This document shows positions 39,714 to 52,900 of a stretch of 64,000 nucleotides of DNA, in pieces. Numbering within the stretch: position 1 is the stretch's first letter; the number at the start of each line of letters is the position of its first letter. Source of the stretch: Macrocystis pyrifera. Taxonomy: Eukaryota > Sar > Phaeophyceae > Laminariales > Laminariaceae. The stretch covers positions 26,326,118-26,390,117 of the forward strand of contig JASSKH010000001.1 of the NCBI GenBank assembly GCA_031763025.1, written 5' to 3'. A model generated the notes under the pieces. The model did no database searches and was not told where the DNA came from. It saw nothing but the letters and a program-made list of their open reading frames with translations. The translations under genes and the position numbers were made by a program.

Positions 39714-40877
39714 AGCGGCGGCGGCGGGCGCTGGCATGCCCAGACCGAGCGTCTCGGTTGCGCAGGTAAGGGGGAAAGTCGCTGGTCGCTGTATATATAC
39801 AGTAGTAACCCCCTTTTACGAAACCTCCGCTAGGGCTTGTATACGTATACATATATCGCCAAGTGTTTTTTTTTTTTGCTGCATTGCTGTACCCGCGTTT
39901 TGTTTGGAGGGGGGAGGGGAGGGGAAAAATAACTTCGTACGAGTATGTGCTTTTAAGTTGTGTGTGTGGAGGAGGGGGGGGGGTTGTTTGCAGTGATGAA
40001 AACGAAGTTCGCAAGAGTTGAAAAAAAAACGAAACTTTTTTGGCGTTTTCTTTTGGGGTTTATATATTTACAATCATCGTGTTAAACTTGCGTGTGTTTT
40101 CATGGTGTCGGGAACCTGACTGCCCCTCTGACCCTAAATATCGTGATACTTTCTTATATTGAAACTGAATACAGCAGGCCCCTATATTCAAAAGACAAGA
40201 GTGCTGTGCAGGCTTTTTGTGGGACACTTTCTTTTTTTTTTCTCGCGCGCTGTTAGCGTTAACGCCTCCGTAGTTTTTTTTTTTTTTCTCACCAAACTCA
40301 CCTGCCCCCAGCCTCGAGGGAGGATATGACCTCGGCGCGAGTGTCGCGTAACAACGGTTGCGGACCGCCTGCGATGAAAGCGCTAGCTCGTCCCGACATG
40401 GCACGCAACTACCCGGCAATTAATTGGTCTACCTACGCTAGGTTAGCGGTTAGATGTTGTATATGCGGCGCACCCTATTTCTTGGCGGACGGCTGTATTT
40501 TGCTTTTCGTCGGAACATTGTAATATTTTGCCCGTTTTTTGTTTTGTTTTTGTTTTTTGTCTGCAGGTTGGAAGGGCTTCCAACGGTCTTCACATGGCGT
40601 CGATGCCACTGTCGACATCATCGCCGTTGCAACAGGCGCGTCACTCGCCCCTGCTCCCGGTTCAGGTCCAGCCGCAGCAGCAGTCGCCGCAGCCTGCACT
40701 GAACGTGACTACCACAACGCTCGCGCAGCAGCAGCAGCAACAGCAGCAGCAACAGCACCACCAACAGCAGCAGCAGCAGCACCAGCCCCACCAACAGCAG
40801 CAGCAGCAACGATCGGTCCACGCTCTGCAGCAACACCACCAGCAGCAGGTGGCGTTACAGCAGCAGCAATTGCAATT

Positions 40878-40909
<32 letters not shown>

Positions 40910-43900
40910 TTCAGCAGCAGCGACAGCAGCAGCAGCAGCAGCTGCTGCAGGCGTCGCAGGCTGCCGGGACCGCGGCGGCCGTCCCTACGACGTCGGCGGC
41001 GGTGTCAACAGTATCAGCTATGGGTAGCAGCCCTGTCGTGTCCCCCGCGCTCTCCGCCTCGAGTCTTGGGAGCAATGGCATGAACCCTGGAGGAGGGGCC
41101 GTCCCTTCTCCTCTACAGCGCAGGAGGGTGGGGTCCCAACCTGGAGCAACAACACAGCAGCAGCAGCAGTTGTTGCTGCAGCATCAGCTGGCGCAGCAGC
41201 AGCAGCAGCAGCAGCAACAGCGGGCCGGGCAGGCGACTCAGTCATCCCCGGCTGCGGCAGCAGCAGCGGGGTCTGCTGCCCCTCATGCTGCCGGTGCCGC
41301 GGCGCAGCAACACGTGAGTAAATTAGGTGCAAAATAGCCCACATTATTTTCATGTGTTGGTGTTTCTTGTTACCATTCTGTTGCTTTTTTTTCTCTGTTC
41401 TCTGTCGCGGTACGTAGCAGCTAGCCTGACAGCTACGGTGGTGCCTTAGGCTCGTGCAGGATGCGATCTCTGCTCCGGCGTACGCTCGTCCTTACGTATA
41501 TACGGCGATTTATTTAGGCACCTACTAACTACAGTGTGGGGGCTAAATACTAAATACGATCACGCTGTTGTGACTTACGAACATGCCTTTTTTTATCTTT
41601 ACCAACAACCTCAACCTCACAGCTATCTCGCAGGACTAATAAAGTACAGTATCACTTACAGTAGAATGAACACTGCGAGTACCAGGTACCGGTACGAGTT
41701 TTTTTTTTTTTTTTTTTTTTTTTTTCTGAAGCAGGCGTTAGCTGTGCGTTCAACGAACGCATCGGTTAATACCAGGTAGTCGGTATGTAGGCCGCCGTGC
41801 AAGCTGTACGACAAAGGTCGGCCGCGGGCGTGGTCTACATTCCCCATGCATAGACCGAACTACCAGGTATTAATATGAAGGTCGGTTACTCCAGTGCCTG
41901 GGCACATGTAGCGCCACGAGGTCTCACGTTTTTTTTATTTGCAAAAAAAAAAAGTAACCGACAGCAAACCCCCGTTGCGGGTCCTTCCACCCAAGAATTT
42001 GGGACCAAACTTGTCGGACGTACGTATGCGTATGTAATGTGGCGTTTTTTTGTGCGGTGGTGCAAGTATATAATAGGCGACCGGCGAACCCAGGGTTTTG
42101 GCGCCAGACCGCTTGGAAGTAAAACGAAACAGTTTGGCTTGATCTAGATGATCTAGCTCCTCATGTGCGGTTGTAAGAGGGTGTGCAGGATCTATCTGTG
42201 GTGCAGTACAGATCCAAGCCAGAAAACATGCGCTAGATCGGGTGCGGAGTACACGGATCCCTCTCGGCAACATGGGCTGAATAATCATACAGGATCGGGA
42301 ATAGATCTATCTATCTGCGCCCGGAGTGATCTAGGTCATCAAGTGGGAATCACAACGATCTGTAGATGTGTGTTTATATCCCTTGAAATATCTGACTATC
42401 GATAAGACCTTTACGCAGCGCACGCAGTACGCGCGAGCAAAATATGACACAGGCAAGATTGCAAAACTGAGCGATTTCGACGATATTCTCTCTCGATCTC
42501 TTTGATTTTTTCCCGCGTCCTTTGCCGGAAATATAGGGAGCGTCCGCACATTCCTATGAAGAACAAATGAGCCTTATATTTCCGTCCACAACAGTGGGGT
42601 GTTTTATTTTGTACATGTATACATGCGTGTATTCATGCCGGTGTTTCATAAGATGTAAAACAACAGCTGTAAAATCGAGCATGACGTCGAAACCCATCTC
42701 TGCAAGCAGAGGTGTGATCCTTGGATCTCGGGTACTACTATTACGGGTCTATAGTTGACAGGACCTATGTCATACATATATATCTCGGTATTTTTACTAG
42801 CAATATTTGGTCCTATTTACTATGGTCCCCCGTAATATTGTTATTACGGGGGTCCATAGTTAACGGGACCAAATTTTCTTAGTAAAAATAGGTAAATATA
42901 TAGGTTTTTATGTACACCATAGGTCCTGTTAACTATGGACCCCCCGTAATAGTACGTACGGGTTTTTTTCGTGTGGCCTCATGCAGGAAATGTGTCCCGT
43001 ATACCTGGCACGTACGTATGTATCGTATGTATGGGGAAGACGAAATCTGAAGCTGCGGAATCCGAGGAGATTGCGCGTCTGTATTTGGAACCAAGAAACG
43101 ATTCAAGTAATTTTTCCGAGGTGGCACGTACAGCAGCAGCAGCAGCAGCTACCGCTGTCTGTAGCTCGCCACGAGCGTATTCGCATACTCTACGTGTTAC
43201 CACTGTGTACCGAAAATGCGAGGAAAGTTTTGATGCATGGTGCAGCAGTATTTTACACAAATGGTTCTTGTGTTCCGAGAAGAAGAGTGGTACGGGCAAA
43301 AGGGGTCAAAGTAAATCTGCCTGCATTCGATAGCAGTAGAATCGATCAATCCCTTTCGATCTCCGTCGACCCACTCACGGTGCATTTTCTGTCTTTTCTT
43401 TTCTTTTCTTTTTTGTTTCCCCCCCCCCCCCCGGCCGCTCCCTCCCCCCCACTGTCCCACCTTTTCCCCTCAGGCGACTGGTAACGGGCTCTCGTGGCAA
43501 TCGAACAACGACATCCCCTCGCGTAGGGAAATTCTGGGGAAAATCGTGACATACTTGAAGCAGCGGAAGCCGAACCCTCGACCTGAGTGGATACAGAAGG
43601 TGCGGTGTTCACCCTTGATACGAACTGCTCGTATGCCTTTCGGGGATTTTGAAGTCATTGTCGTCGTTTTCGCGCCGTGCATTGTAAAGCGGGGGGGGGG
43701 GGGGGGGGGTGCGGAAAAAGCGGAGACCGTATTTTTTTTGGTTATTAAAAACCCTTTTGGAACTGCACGGTACAAAAATACGTATCTCAACTCTAATTTC
43801 AAGTAATTTATCTCCAAAACGGGAGTGCAGCCACTGCTGCTGTGTTCCGTGTTTTTTTTGTTTTTGTGTTGATTGTGTTTGTGTTTTGTTTTGTTTTTTC

Positions 43901-46900
43901 TGTAACTTTGTTTTCAAAAACTTTTTTTTTTGTTTTTTTTGTTTTTTTTTTGAAACAGGGATAACTGGTATAACGTACCGGCAGCCGCGGACGTAAAATA
44001 TTATTCAAGTAACTAGCTGAAGGCTTAAACCCTTTTAGTATCGCAGTCCCGATTTGGGGACAAACCAGTCTAATTCCAAGTGATTTGTCCCCAAAACGGG
44101 ACTGCGGTACTGAAAGGGTTAAGGCTTCGTTTTGGGGCACGCGATTATTTTTTCTTGTATTGAGTTGTGACGTCATGTGGATTTTAATACCTTGTACGGT
44201 CTGGGAAAGCCTCTGCGTTTTTTTTTCTCCGGTGTGGCTTGTGTTGTCACAATTTCAATTTTTCGTGCATGATCAACGTGTGTATGTGTCGTGTTCATCG
44301 TGTGATCGGTGCGAACTACATGGCCAATAGCAAAATTGACAACGAAATGGAAACCTCCTTCCCAATTTTGTTGTTTTACGTGTTTTTTGTCGCGGTTTTA
44401 CAAGTAGTTGTTTGCACTTGTAGATTGGAAAATATCATTATAGTGCAGTCTATCTATCCAAGCCGATTTTTTTCTTTTTTCCAGATGAGCGAAAAACAGA
44501 AGGAGAGTGAAATGAAAACCAAAGGGTTTATCGAAAAGCGATATCAAGAAACTCTACTACTGCTGTTCCGATGACCGATAACTGCTGTGCTGCTGCTGCT
44601 GCTACTGACGACATGCTTTTCTTCTGAGAATCAAACCCGAACGACAAATCAACCATGTGACACATGCACATTACCACAGGCGGACTAGGTAGATGTTCGG
44701 TCGTATTGATTCAGTTTGCAAAACAACAATCCGTATTCACTCATGTAGATGACATGCATTCAGCACTCTCCATGTTCACCTATTTATCTATAGATAGCAT
44801 GATGCATCGCAGATTTGACTGCTGCAAAGTGTTACGGCCGCGATGGTAGGTATTACGCGGGACAATGGTAAATAGGACCTACGGTACACACAAAAAACCT
44901 ATATGTTTCCCCCATTTTTACTAACAATATTTGGTCATATTTACTATGGTCCTCCGTGATAGCATGATGCGGTGCCCACGTTTTCGGCTTCAAACTACTT
45001 TTTGTACGATAGTTGGAATGGGATAATAGAGTTAATAATGGATCCTTTTGGCGGTGGTGGGAGGATAATTTGTTGACTCTGGAAGGCTTTCGTGCATGCG
45101 CGCTATTAATACTTGAGTATAATAGTAGAACCAGCAGTACCGATGAGAAAGAACAGTTTAATGTGAGGAAAACAACAACAACAACAACAACAATATAAAT
45201 AGACTTCACGTGTATATATATACAACAAATGTCAGAAAAGACCCCCCTAAAACCTACTGACTGTATGCAAACCTACACACCTCGTAGGACTTGCGATCGG
45301 AATAACATACGTACGAACCTTGCAAATATGAAGCTTTGATAGTTTTTTCCGATCTCACACCCTAGTTAACAAGTGTACAAAAGTACAAATAGAAATACCG
45401 CTCGCTGCTCATAGCGTTCCCGCCCCATGGACTGCACCTGTATTATACAGTACTGTAGTATATTGAGGTACGTAAAGAGTGAAGCTACGTGCGGAAGTAG
45501 TTTGTGTGCTCCTGGTGTATGCGTGCTTTTATTGTATGCGAGTGGTGTTGTTGAATTAGATTCGCGATAGAGTTACATTGTGCTCTCTTGGTAACTTCGC
45601 GCTGTACTATTAATATTAACATTAAAATGTATATTAATAGTAGACACTTACACAGCCATTCGTGAAGTGGGTGCACTATAACCACGTGCCTGGTAACTAC
45701 GATAGATATTGCACGTTCGTTTTGGATATCGCTTCGATGTCGAACTTCCGATGTAGTCGTTAATGAACGTGTTTTGCCCTCCACCCCCCTCTCTGGCATC
45801 TCTCCCCTTTTTCTTGTTGCTGGCACTGAACGAGCGCTTCGATGGTAGCGAATATCGAAATCGTGTCGAGTACGACAGTTTTTTTGCTCGGTATCGTACG
45901 GAACGTGATTATCGTCAGCGGTATCGTACGTGTCGGTTGCTAGTTTTGTTATCGGTATCGTATCGGTTACTGCCTTTGTCGTCAGTATCGTATGGTATCG
46001 GTTACTACTGTTGCTATCGGTATCGTATCGGTTACTGCCTTTGTTATCGGTATCGTATCGTATCGGTTACTACTTTCGTTATCGGTGTCCTATCGGTTAC
46101 TGCTTTTGTTATCGGTATCGTATCGGTTACTGCCTTTGTTATCGGTATCGTATGGTATCGGTTACTACTTTTGTTATCGGTATCGTATCGGTTACTGCTT
46201 TTGTTATCGGTATCTTGTCGGTTGCTACTTTCGTTATCGGTATCTTATCGAACTCGATTCCGACATGGACACCCAACACGATTGTACGTGTACCGCCCTG
46301 GACGGAAACGTGAAGACCGTTGTGTGTACATATATGAAGACCAAACGGTCCTCACAAATATCCGCCCATAACGGTACTGACTGTACCACTCTCGCCCCCA
46401 ACTGTAATTTTTCAAGGACCGTTTGTGTGGTAATATCGAATCCAAACTTTCCTTGGATTTTGGCACGTGATCGTGGTGTGTACAGTATGACGCCCCAAAT
46501 GTCTTTCGCGTTTTTCTCTTGTTTGGGGGGCTGGAGCTGTGACTATAGGGGTTGCTGCCCTACGGAGCGTAGATTTCGCACATATATGTTGCGCTCGTTT
46601 TTGAGCGCTCGCTTTTCTCGACAGACGGCGGTAAGGTACGCAGGGGGTGCTCAAGTCGATAAGACTATGTTTTCGGAAGGGCTCTCTCTCTACGACCATT
46701 TTTTTTTTTTTTCTTGTCCCGCCAGCACCTTTTGTATTGTCCCCTCAAGAAGTTTTCGACTTGGATATTAAATTTACAGCTTTAACCCCCCGTTCGGGAC
46801 TGCAAAACATTTTTCGCACCTAGGGCAGATCGTGTTGTCTTATGGGCAAGCAGTTAGATTCCGTATCTGTGTTCATCTTCAGCCTCGTGCTGCCGGATCG

Positions 46901-49900
46901 GGGTGGTACAGTCGGCACGATCCACTGCTTGTGGTACACGTTTACTGGGTTGGATCTGTGCTGTACCTGGTGGTTTGTAGAGATCCCGCATAAGTTCTGG
47001 TACCGACTGTGGATGATCTGTAGATGATCTGACAGCAGATAGATATATCGTGATCTGACAGCAGATAGATATATCGAGAGTTGAGAAGCGCGGCCTCACG
47101 AAACGCCTATCACGGGGGTGCCATAGTAAATGCCTGGTAGGACGTACGGTACACACAAAAACCTACATATTAAAACCTATTTTTACTAACAATATTTGGT
47201 CCTATTTACTATGCTCCCCCGTAATAGTACGTAGGGTGAGCGCGCTGCAGCACGAGTACAGTATATCACGTATATATGTATGGATATAATGCCGCGAGAG
47301 CTTATGCAACTCCTCGCGGTGTAGTTCCGGTACGAAAGGAAGGTATCATGCCTTTGCCCCTGTATCCCTGCAACGCCGATTATTAATAGTGGTATAGAAG
47401 ACTACCTTGTATTGACTGTTTCCTTTTCAAGCCACCGCCAGGTGTACGGATAACCCCGCGAACCCCGCGAAAGCTTTGTGCAACTCCTCGCGGGGTGGTT
47501 CTGGCACTAAATGTAGCATGGCCTTAACCCTGCAACCCTGCAGGGCCTGTTATTAATATTAATAGTCGAACCATTTTTGAAGTGTCGTATTTCCTGGTGT
47601 TGTGCTGTGTTGTCCGAACCTAAAACTCTGGCCGAGAATATAGTACATGTAAAAAGTCTCGTGTTGTATATTAAACGGGGATGGTTTTCCCGGGCGGAGG
47701 GAGTATCATAGTATGAATGAACCCTCTGGAGACGTAAAAGTCAGTCGAAATGGGACGATTTTTTTTGTCGATTGCGGCATTAACCCAACGCACCGAGTAT
47801 ACGAACCCGACCCTGCTGGTTGCACGCTACGGGGTGACTCATTCAGTACCTAAACTACGCTGCAAGGGGTTGTACAGCATGCTCACAGGATGGTACTGTT
47901 AATACTCGTACTGTAGATGGTCCAACCTGTTCTCACCTCGGACAGATCAAATATTCCCACAGTTCATGATCTATAGCTATTTCAAGGCAGATCTATTCCC
48001 GATCTGTAAATAACCCACAGTAGCCCATTTTTCTTCGAGTTTCCCCCCCTGCAGTCCCATATGAGGGTTTATGGCTGGGTCGACACATTCAGTATCGTTT
48101 TTTTTTTTTTTTTTTTTCACTGTGAGGATTTGTACAGCACTCTCCCAGCATGGTACTCTTTCCACGGATCACGTCAGATCTGATCGTATCAGATCATCAT
48201 TTGACCCTTGTTAGGACTGCAGTCCCGTTTTGAGGACAGACCAGTCAAATTTTAAGTGATTTGTCCCCAAAACGGGATTGCGTTCCTAAAAAGGGTTAAT
48301 GATCTGGTTATTTCAGGGCAAATATGTTCCTGATCTGTGTCGTCTGGTCTGACTCATGTTGCGGGGTGGAAGCCGTACTACAGCAGTCTGCATGATCGAG
48401 AACCAAGTCTGCTGGGTTTGGATCTGTACTACACAGATCACCCGCAGCACGTTGTATCGGCAGGTCAGGATGTAGATGATGGATCTGCAGATGATCTACA
48501 GTAGATGGTGATCAGATCTGATCTGATCTGATCTGATCTGATCTGATCTGTTAGAGACGTGTGTGCTTCTCGTACTGCACATGACACTCTCAGTAGAAGG
48601 TCGTACAGTATCTGGGTCCCATAAGGCCACGAGTCTTGTGAATACATCGGCACCATTGCCGATTGCCTCGATTATTGTCCCGATTATTTGGGCTGGGAGT
48701 ATAGCATGTCAACTTGGGGTCTACTTATTGTTCAGGTGGCGAGGTTAACCAACTAGCCCGACTTGAAATCGAGCCACAAGCGCACCAGTATAATACCAGT
48801 ACACAAATGACGCAGAACGCCCCATTTTTTTTTTTTCTGTACGCAACCATTGAATACCAGGTAGCTGTAATAAATATACCTTTGATGATCCTCAGCCTGA
48901 TCCGATTTGTTTTTGGTCGGCGGATCTCTCCCGCCTCTGACCGTCTGTCCGCGCGGTTTCTTCGCCGAAGCGTACCCCCTCCGCGCCTAAACCGCCGGGC
49001 GTCGGAGGATCCGCCCACTCAGCGCCGTAGCGCCCGCGCGAATCCTTGACGTTGAGATCTCCGAAAGAATCTCCGAAAATCCCTGCCCTGTCGGTGTTTT
49101 GGCCCATGGTCTCTTGACAGGGTGTATGCATTTGCGTGGTTGTTTCCGGCACGTCCTCTCCAACCTCCGACCCGTGGTAAGGGTCTGTTGAGAACTGCCA
49201 CCCATAAAAAATTATGCTAGGATATATGAGAGATCGCATGCCACCTACAGCCAACAGCACTCACGACGGCCAGCAACACTTTTGGTGTGTACGCTATCGT
49301 ACAGCGGCAGCTGCAGTGGAGCTGTAGTGCGTGGATGCGGAGATGTACAGCAGCTATTTTGCGGCCACCTTTCTACGGAGCTGGGCTGTCCGTCATCGCA
49401 TACTCCCTGAGTTCGGAGTTAGTTACACGGCTCTCTAGCATTTCGCCGCTTTTTTGGTTAATCGACAAGTATTCGTCAGCATTCCGCCGCCTTTTCCAGC
49501 GTTCATGGAGCGTGGAGGTCCGTCCGCACGTTCTCCAATCTCTTGGCATGGAGTCTCAGCCTCCTCATCCTCTACGTTATATGCCCATCACGCAAGCATG
49601 CGACCGGCGGCCGTGGCCAGGCCGCTGGCGTAGCCCCTATTATAGCCAACTCATAACTATAGCATGTAGTCGCCGACTTCAAAGTCAGCCAAATCACAGC
49701 ACTACCGATTACGGTATCGCCTCATTGCCCCGCTCATTGTCCCGCGTATTGTCCCGCTCATTGTCCCGCCTGGCGTTTTGATTCGGGCACAACCTTACGT
49801 CGAGAAAAAATATTCCCCGCCGCAACTGCGATATTACCTGGTGTGTGGTAATGCGTTATTATTTCGTTTGTGTGTTTTACCGTGTTCGAAAAGGTAAGAA

Positions 49901-52900
49901 ACGTTTCGGTATTTGTATTGATGCGCCAACGGTCCTTACATTTTCATCCGTCCAGAGCGGTACCTGGTAGCAATCACGGTACGTATGCGACATTTGAGTA
50001 AAAGTTGGAAGTTATTTGGCTCGACTTTTGCGCCGAACTCGATGCTTTTTATGAGTGCTTCGTGTGCCGGTATGGTAAGCGTGGGAGACATGAAGCAAAC
50101 ACGCGAAATGCGATAACACGTTCAAACCTGGTGATTCTTTTCCCATCTATTTTTTTTTACTCTGATACCGATACTTATTTCGTGTTTTCCACTATCGGGT
50201 CTCCATTCTGCGTTGCTTCTTCTACCCCCTCGTTCTATTTTTCTTTCTCTAATTTCTTGACCTCTCTTTTTTTCGTTTTGATTTTCTTTTCTTGTCGGTG
50301 TATACTTGGTACATTCTCTCTCTTGCTAAATAATATGTGTCACTTATCTCTCCTTCCCCTCTCCGTTCTCCCTCCCCTCTTTTTTTGTACCCTTCCTCTC
50401 TCCTCCCTCGTCAAAAAGGTGCCTCTCATGGCCAAGCGCTTAGAAGACAGCCTTTACCGGAACGCTCGAAGCTTCAAAGAGTACAAGGACCACACCACGT
50501 TGAGACAACGCCTGCAGCAGCTGGCGGCCCGTCTCGGCACCAACACACAGCAGAACCGAGCTAAGGTCGGTCAGCCCGAGACGGAGAGGTTGAACTTTGG
50601 GAGCAAAATACTCAGCCCTCACTGTCCGAGAATATGGTAGCCGTATCGGATATGATAATCAATATCAAACGATAGTTGTATTCCCGGCCATAGTGATATT
50701 GAGTTTTTTGTTTGATTTTAACGAATTTCCCGGATTTTTTTGTGTGAGATAAATTCTGCAGCCGTAGGAGGCTCCGCATCCATATCGCGCTAAGATGCTG
50801 CCATGCTTGCCGGAGGCGCGGGCGGGCGTTAGTTTAGCAGCTGTTTCGACGGGGGGGGGGGGGGGGGACGGGACGGGGGGTACACGTACCCCTTCTTTCG
50901 TGTATTGTCTTGGCCCGGCTTGGCCTGTCTTACCTTGTCTTGTCTGTGCGGGTCTTGCTTTGTTTCGTCTTGTCTTGTCTATTGTGGTCATGTCATGTCT
51001 TGTCTTGTCTTGTCTTATCTGTTGCGGTTTTGTCTTGTCTCGTCTTGTTTGCTGTGGTGTTGTCTTCTCTTGTCTGCTCTTGTCTGTTGTGACGTTGTCT
51101 TTTCTTGTCTTGCTTTGTCTTGATATGCATGGTATTGGGTTGGGCTGGCTTGGTTGGTCTTTAGGCTTTGCTTGGGCTGCGTTTGGCCGGGCCTTTTGCC
51201 TTTGTACGCTGCCCCCTTGAACCAACATCCGCGTATGTGTATGTATACTTCCACCCTGTTCGCAATTGCTAGGAGGATTTTGAGCATTAAAGTTACGGTA
51301 ATAACCAAATGGTCTTGACATTTCCAGACAAAGTGAGCTGCATTTTTGACAGCTGTGTATGTGTTTTCGGTGGGCAGTTATGTCGGGGGGGGGGACGCTA
51401 CGGTACTTTTTTTGCTGAAGTATACCAGGTCATCGATTTTTTCTATCGCCCCCCCCCCCCCTCGCCCTCCCTTCCCCTCCCGTCCTTCCTCCTCCTTCTC
51501 CCACGGTCGTGCGCCCGCTGCTGTTTGAACTCTGCACCCTACACAACGATAACGACGACCACGATCACGACAACAACATTAACATCCACCACACAACTTC
51601 CTCAACCATCACCGCCGCCACCACCACCACTACCAACCACCACCACCGCCACCAACATCATCACCACCACCGCCACCACCACCACCACCCCCAACAACGA
51701 TCCCACCACCGCCACCTACAACCATAACAGCAGCAGGCGGCTGGACAAGCCAGCGCTGCCGCGGTGATGGCCTCCCCTGGAGCGGCAGCCGTCGCAACCT
51801 CGGGGGGCGGCGGCATAGGCCTCATCGGTTCTTCCGGCGGCATCGCCGGCGCCGGGACTGCCGGCGCCGGCTCGTACCCCATCCGTTCTGGCGCCTTACC
51901 GTCTTCCTCCGCCCTCGGGGGAGGGGTGGGGGGAGTTCCAGTAGGCGGTATCAACCCAGCGGCTGCTGTGCCGGGCGTTGGGGTCGGGATTGGTATCACG
52001 GTACCGATCAAGTCGGACCCATCCTCGGCCCTCAGCAATGGGGTTTCCAGCTCTGGAAGCGTTGGCGGTGTTGGCGGTGTTGGCGGCGTTGGGGTTGTTG
52101 GCGGCGGCGCGGGAGTGGCCCGTACTCGAGTCCCCTCGGCGAGACCCCCGCAGGGCTAAGGATCGGCGGAGGTCTCGGGAGGGGGGGGATCGTAGGGCCG
52201 GGCGGTATCGGTGGCCTCGGCGGAGGCGCTGGCAGGACGGGGACAGGGGGCGGGAACGACTCCTCGTCTCCCCGGACGTTCGTCAACATCAAGGACATCA
52301 ACCCCATGATGAGCGGCGGCAGCGCTTCGACTCCTATTAGCAACGGGTCGGCCGCTAGCAGCAGGGGCGGAGGCGGCGCGTCGAGCGTTGGCGCGGTCGA
52401 CGGCTCCGCCGCGTCCGCCGCGTCCGCCGCGTCCTCGGTTGCGAGCGGGGTGGGGGGTGTTCCTCTAGGGATGGGTGGGGTGGGGGGGGGGGGGGGGCGG
52501 GAGGGGGTGGTGGCGGGGTTTCGGGCAGCGCGGCGCAAAGCCCGGGGGGTTTGATGCGGAACGGGAACCTTACGGCGGGAGGGGCGGGGGGCATCGGAGG
52601 CGTGGGGGGCGTCGAGGAGGAGGGGCCATGGTGTCGTCTTCGGCGAGCGGCAGCGCTGCGGTGGCCGGTAGTGGTGGGGGTGGCGGCGGCGGGGGGGGAG
52701 TGGGCGGGGCTAGTGGAGGCGTCAGCAGCGGGGCTGGGGGGGCGCGGGGTGGGCAGCAACGGAGACGGAATGCAGAGTTTACCCCGGAAGACCGGAAGGT
52801 GAGAAGAGGGTTATAGGGTGTGTGTGACCTTTTTTTGTGGGGCTGTGCCCTCAGCCAGGTATTGTGGTTGCTGTTTTTCGTAGGGTGTTTGTTGTGTCTT

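Noticed and set aside
48890-49260. A real intronic gene on the minus strand
   Set aside because: It is only 122 codons, without a recognisable domain or splice signals; listed as unassigned instead.
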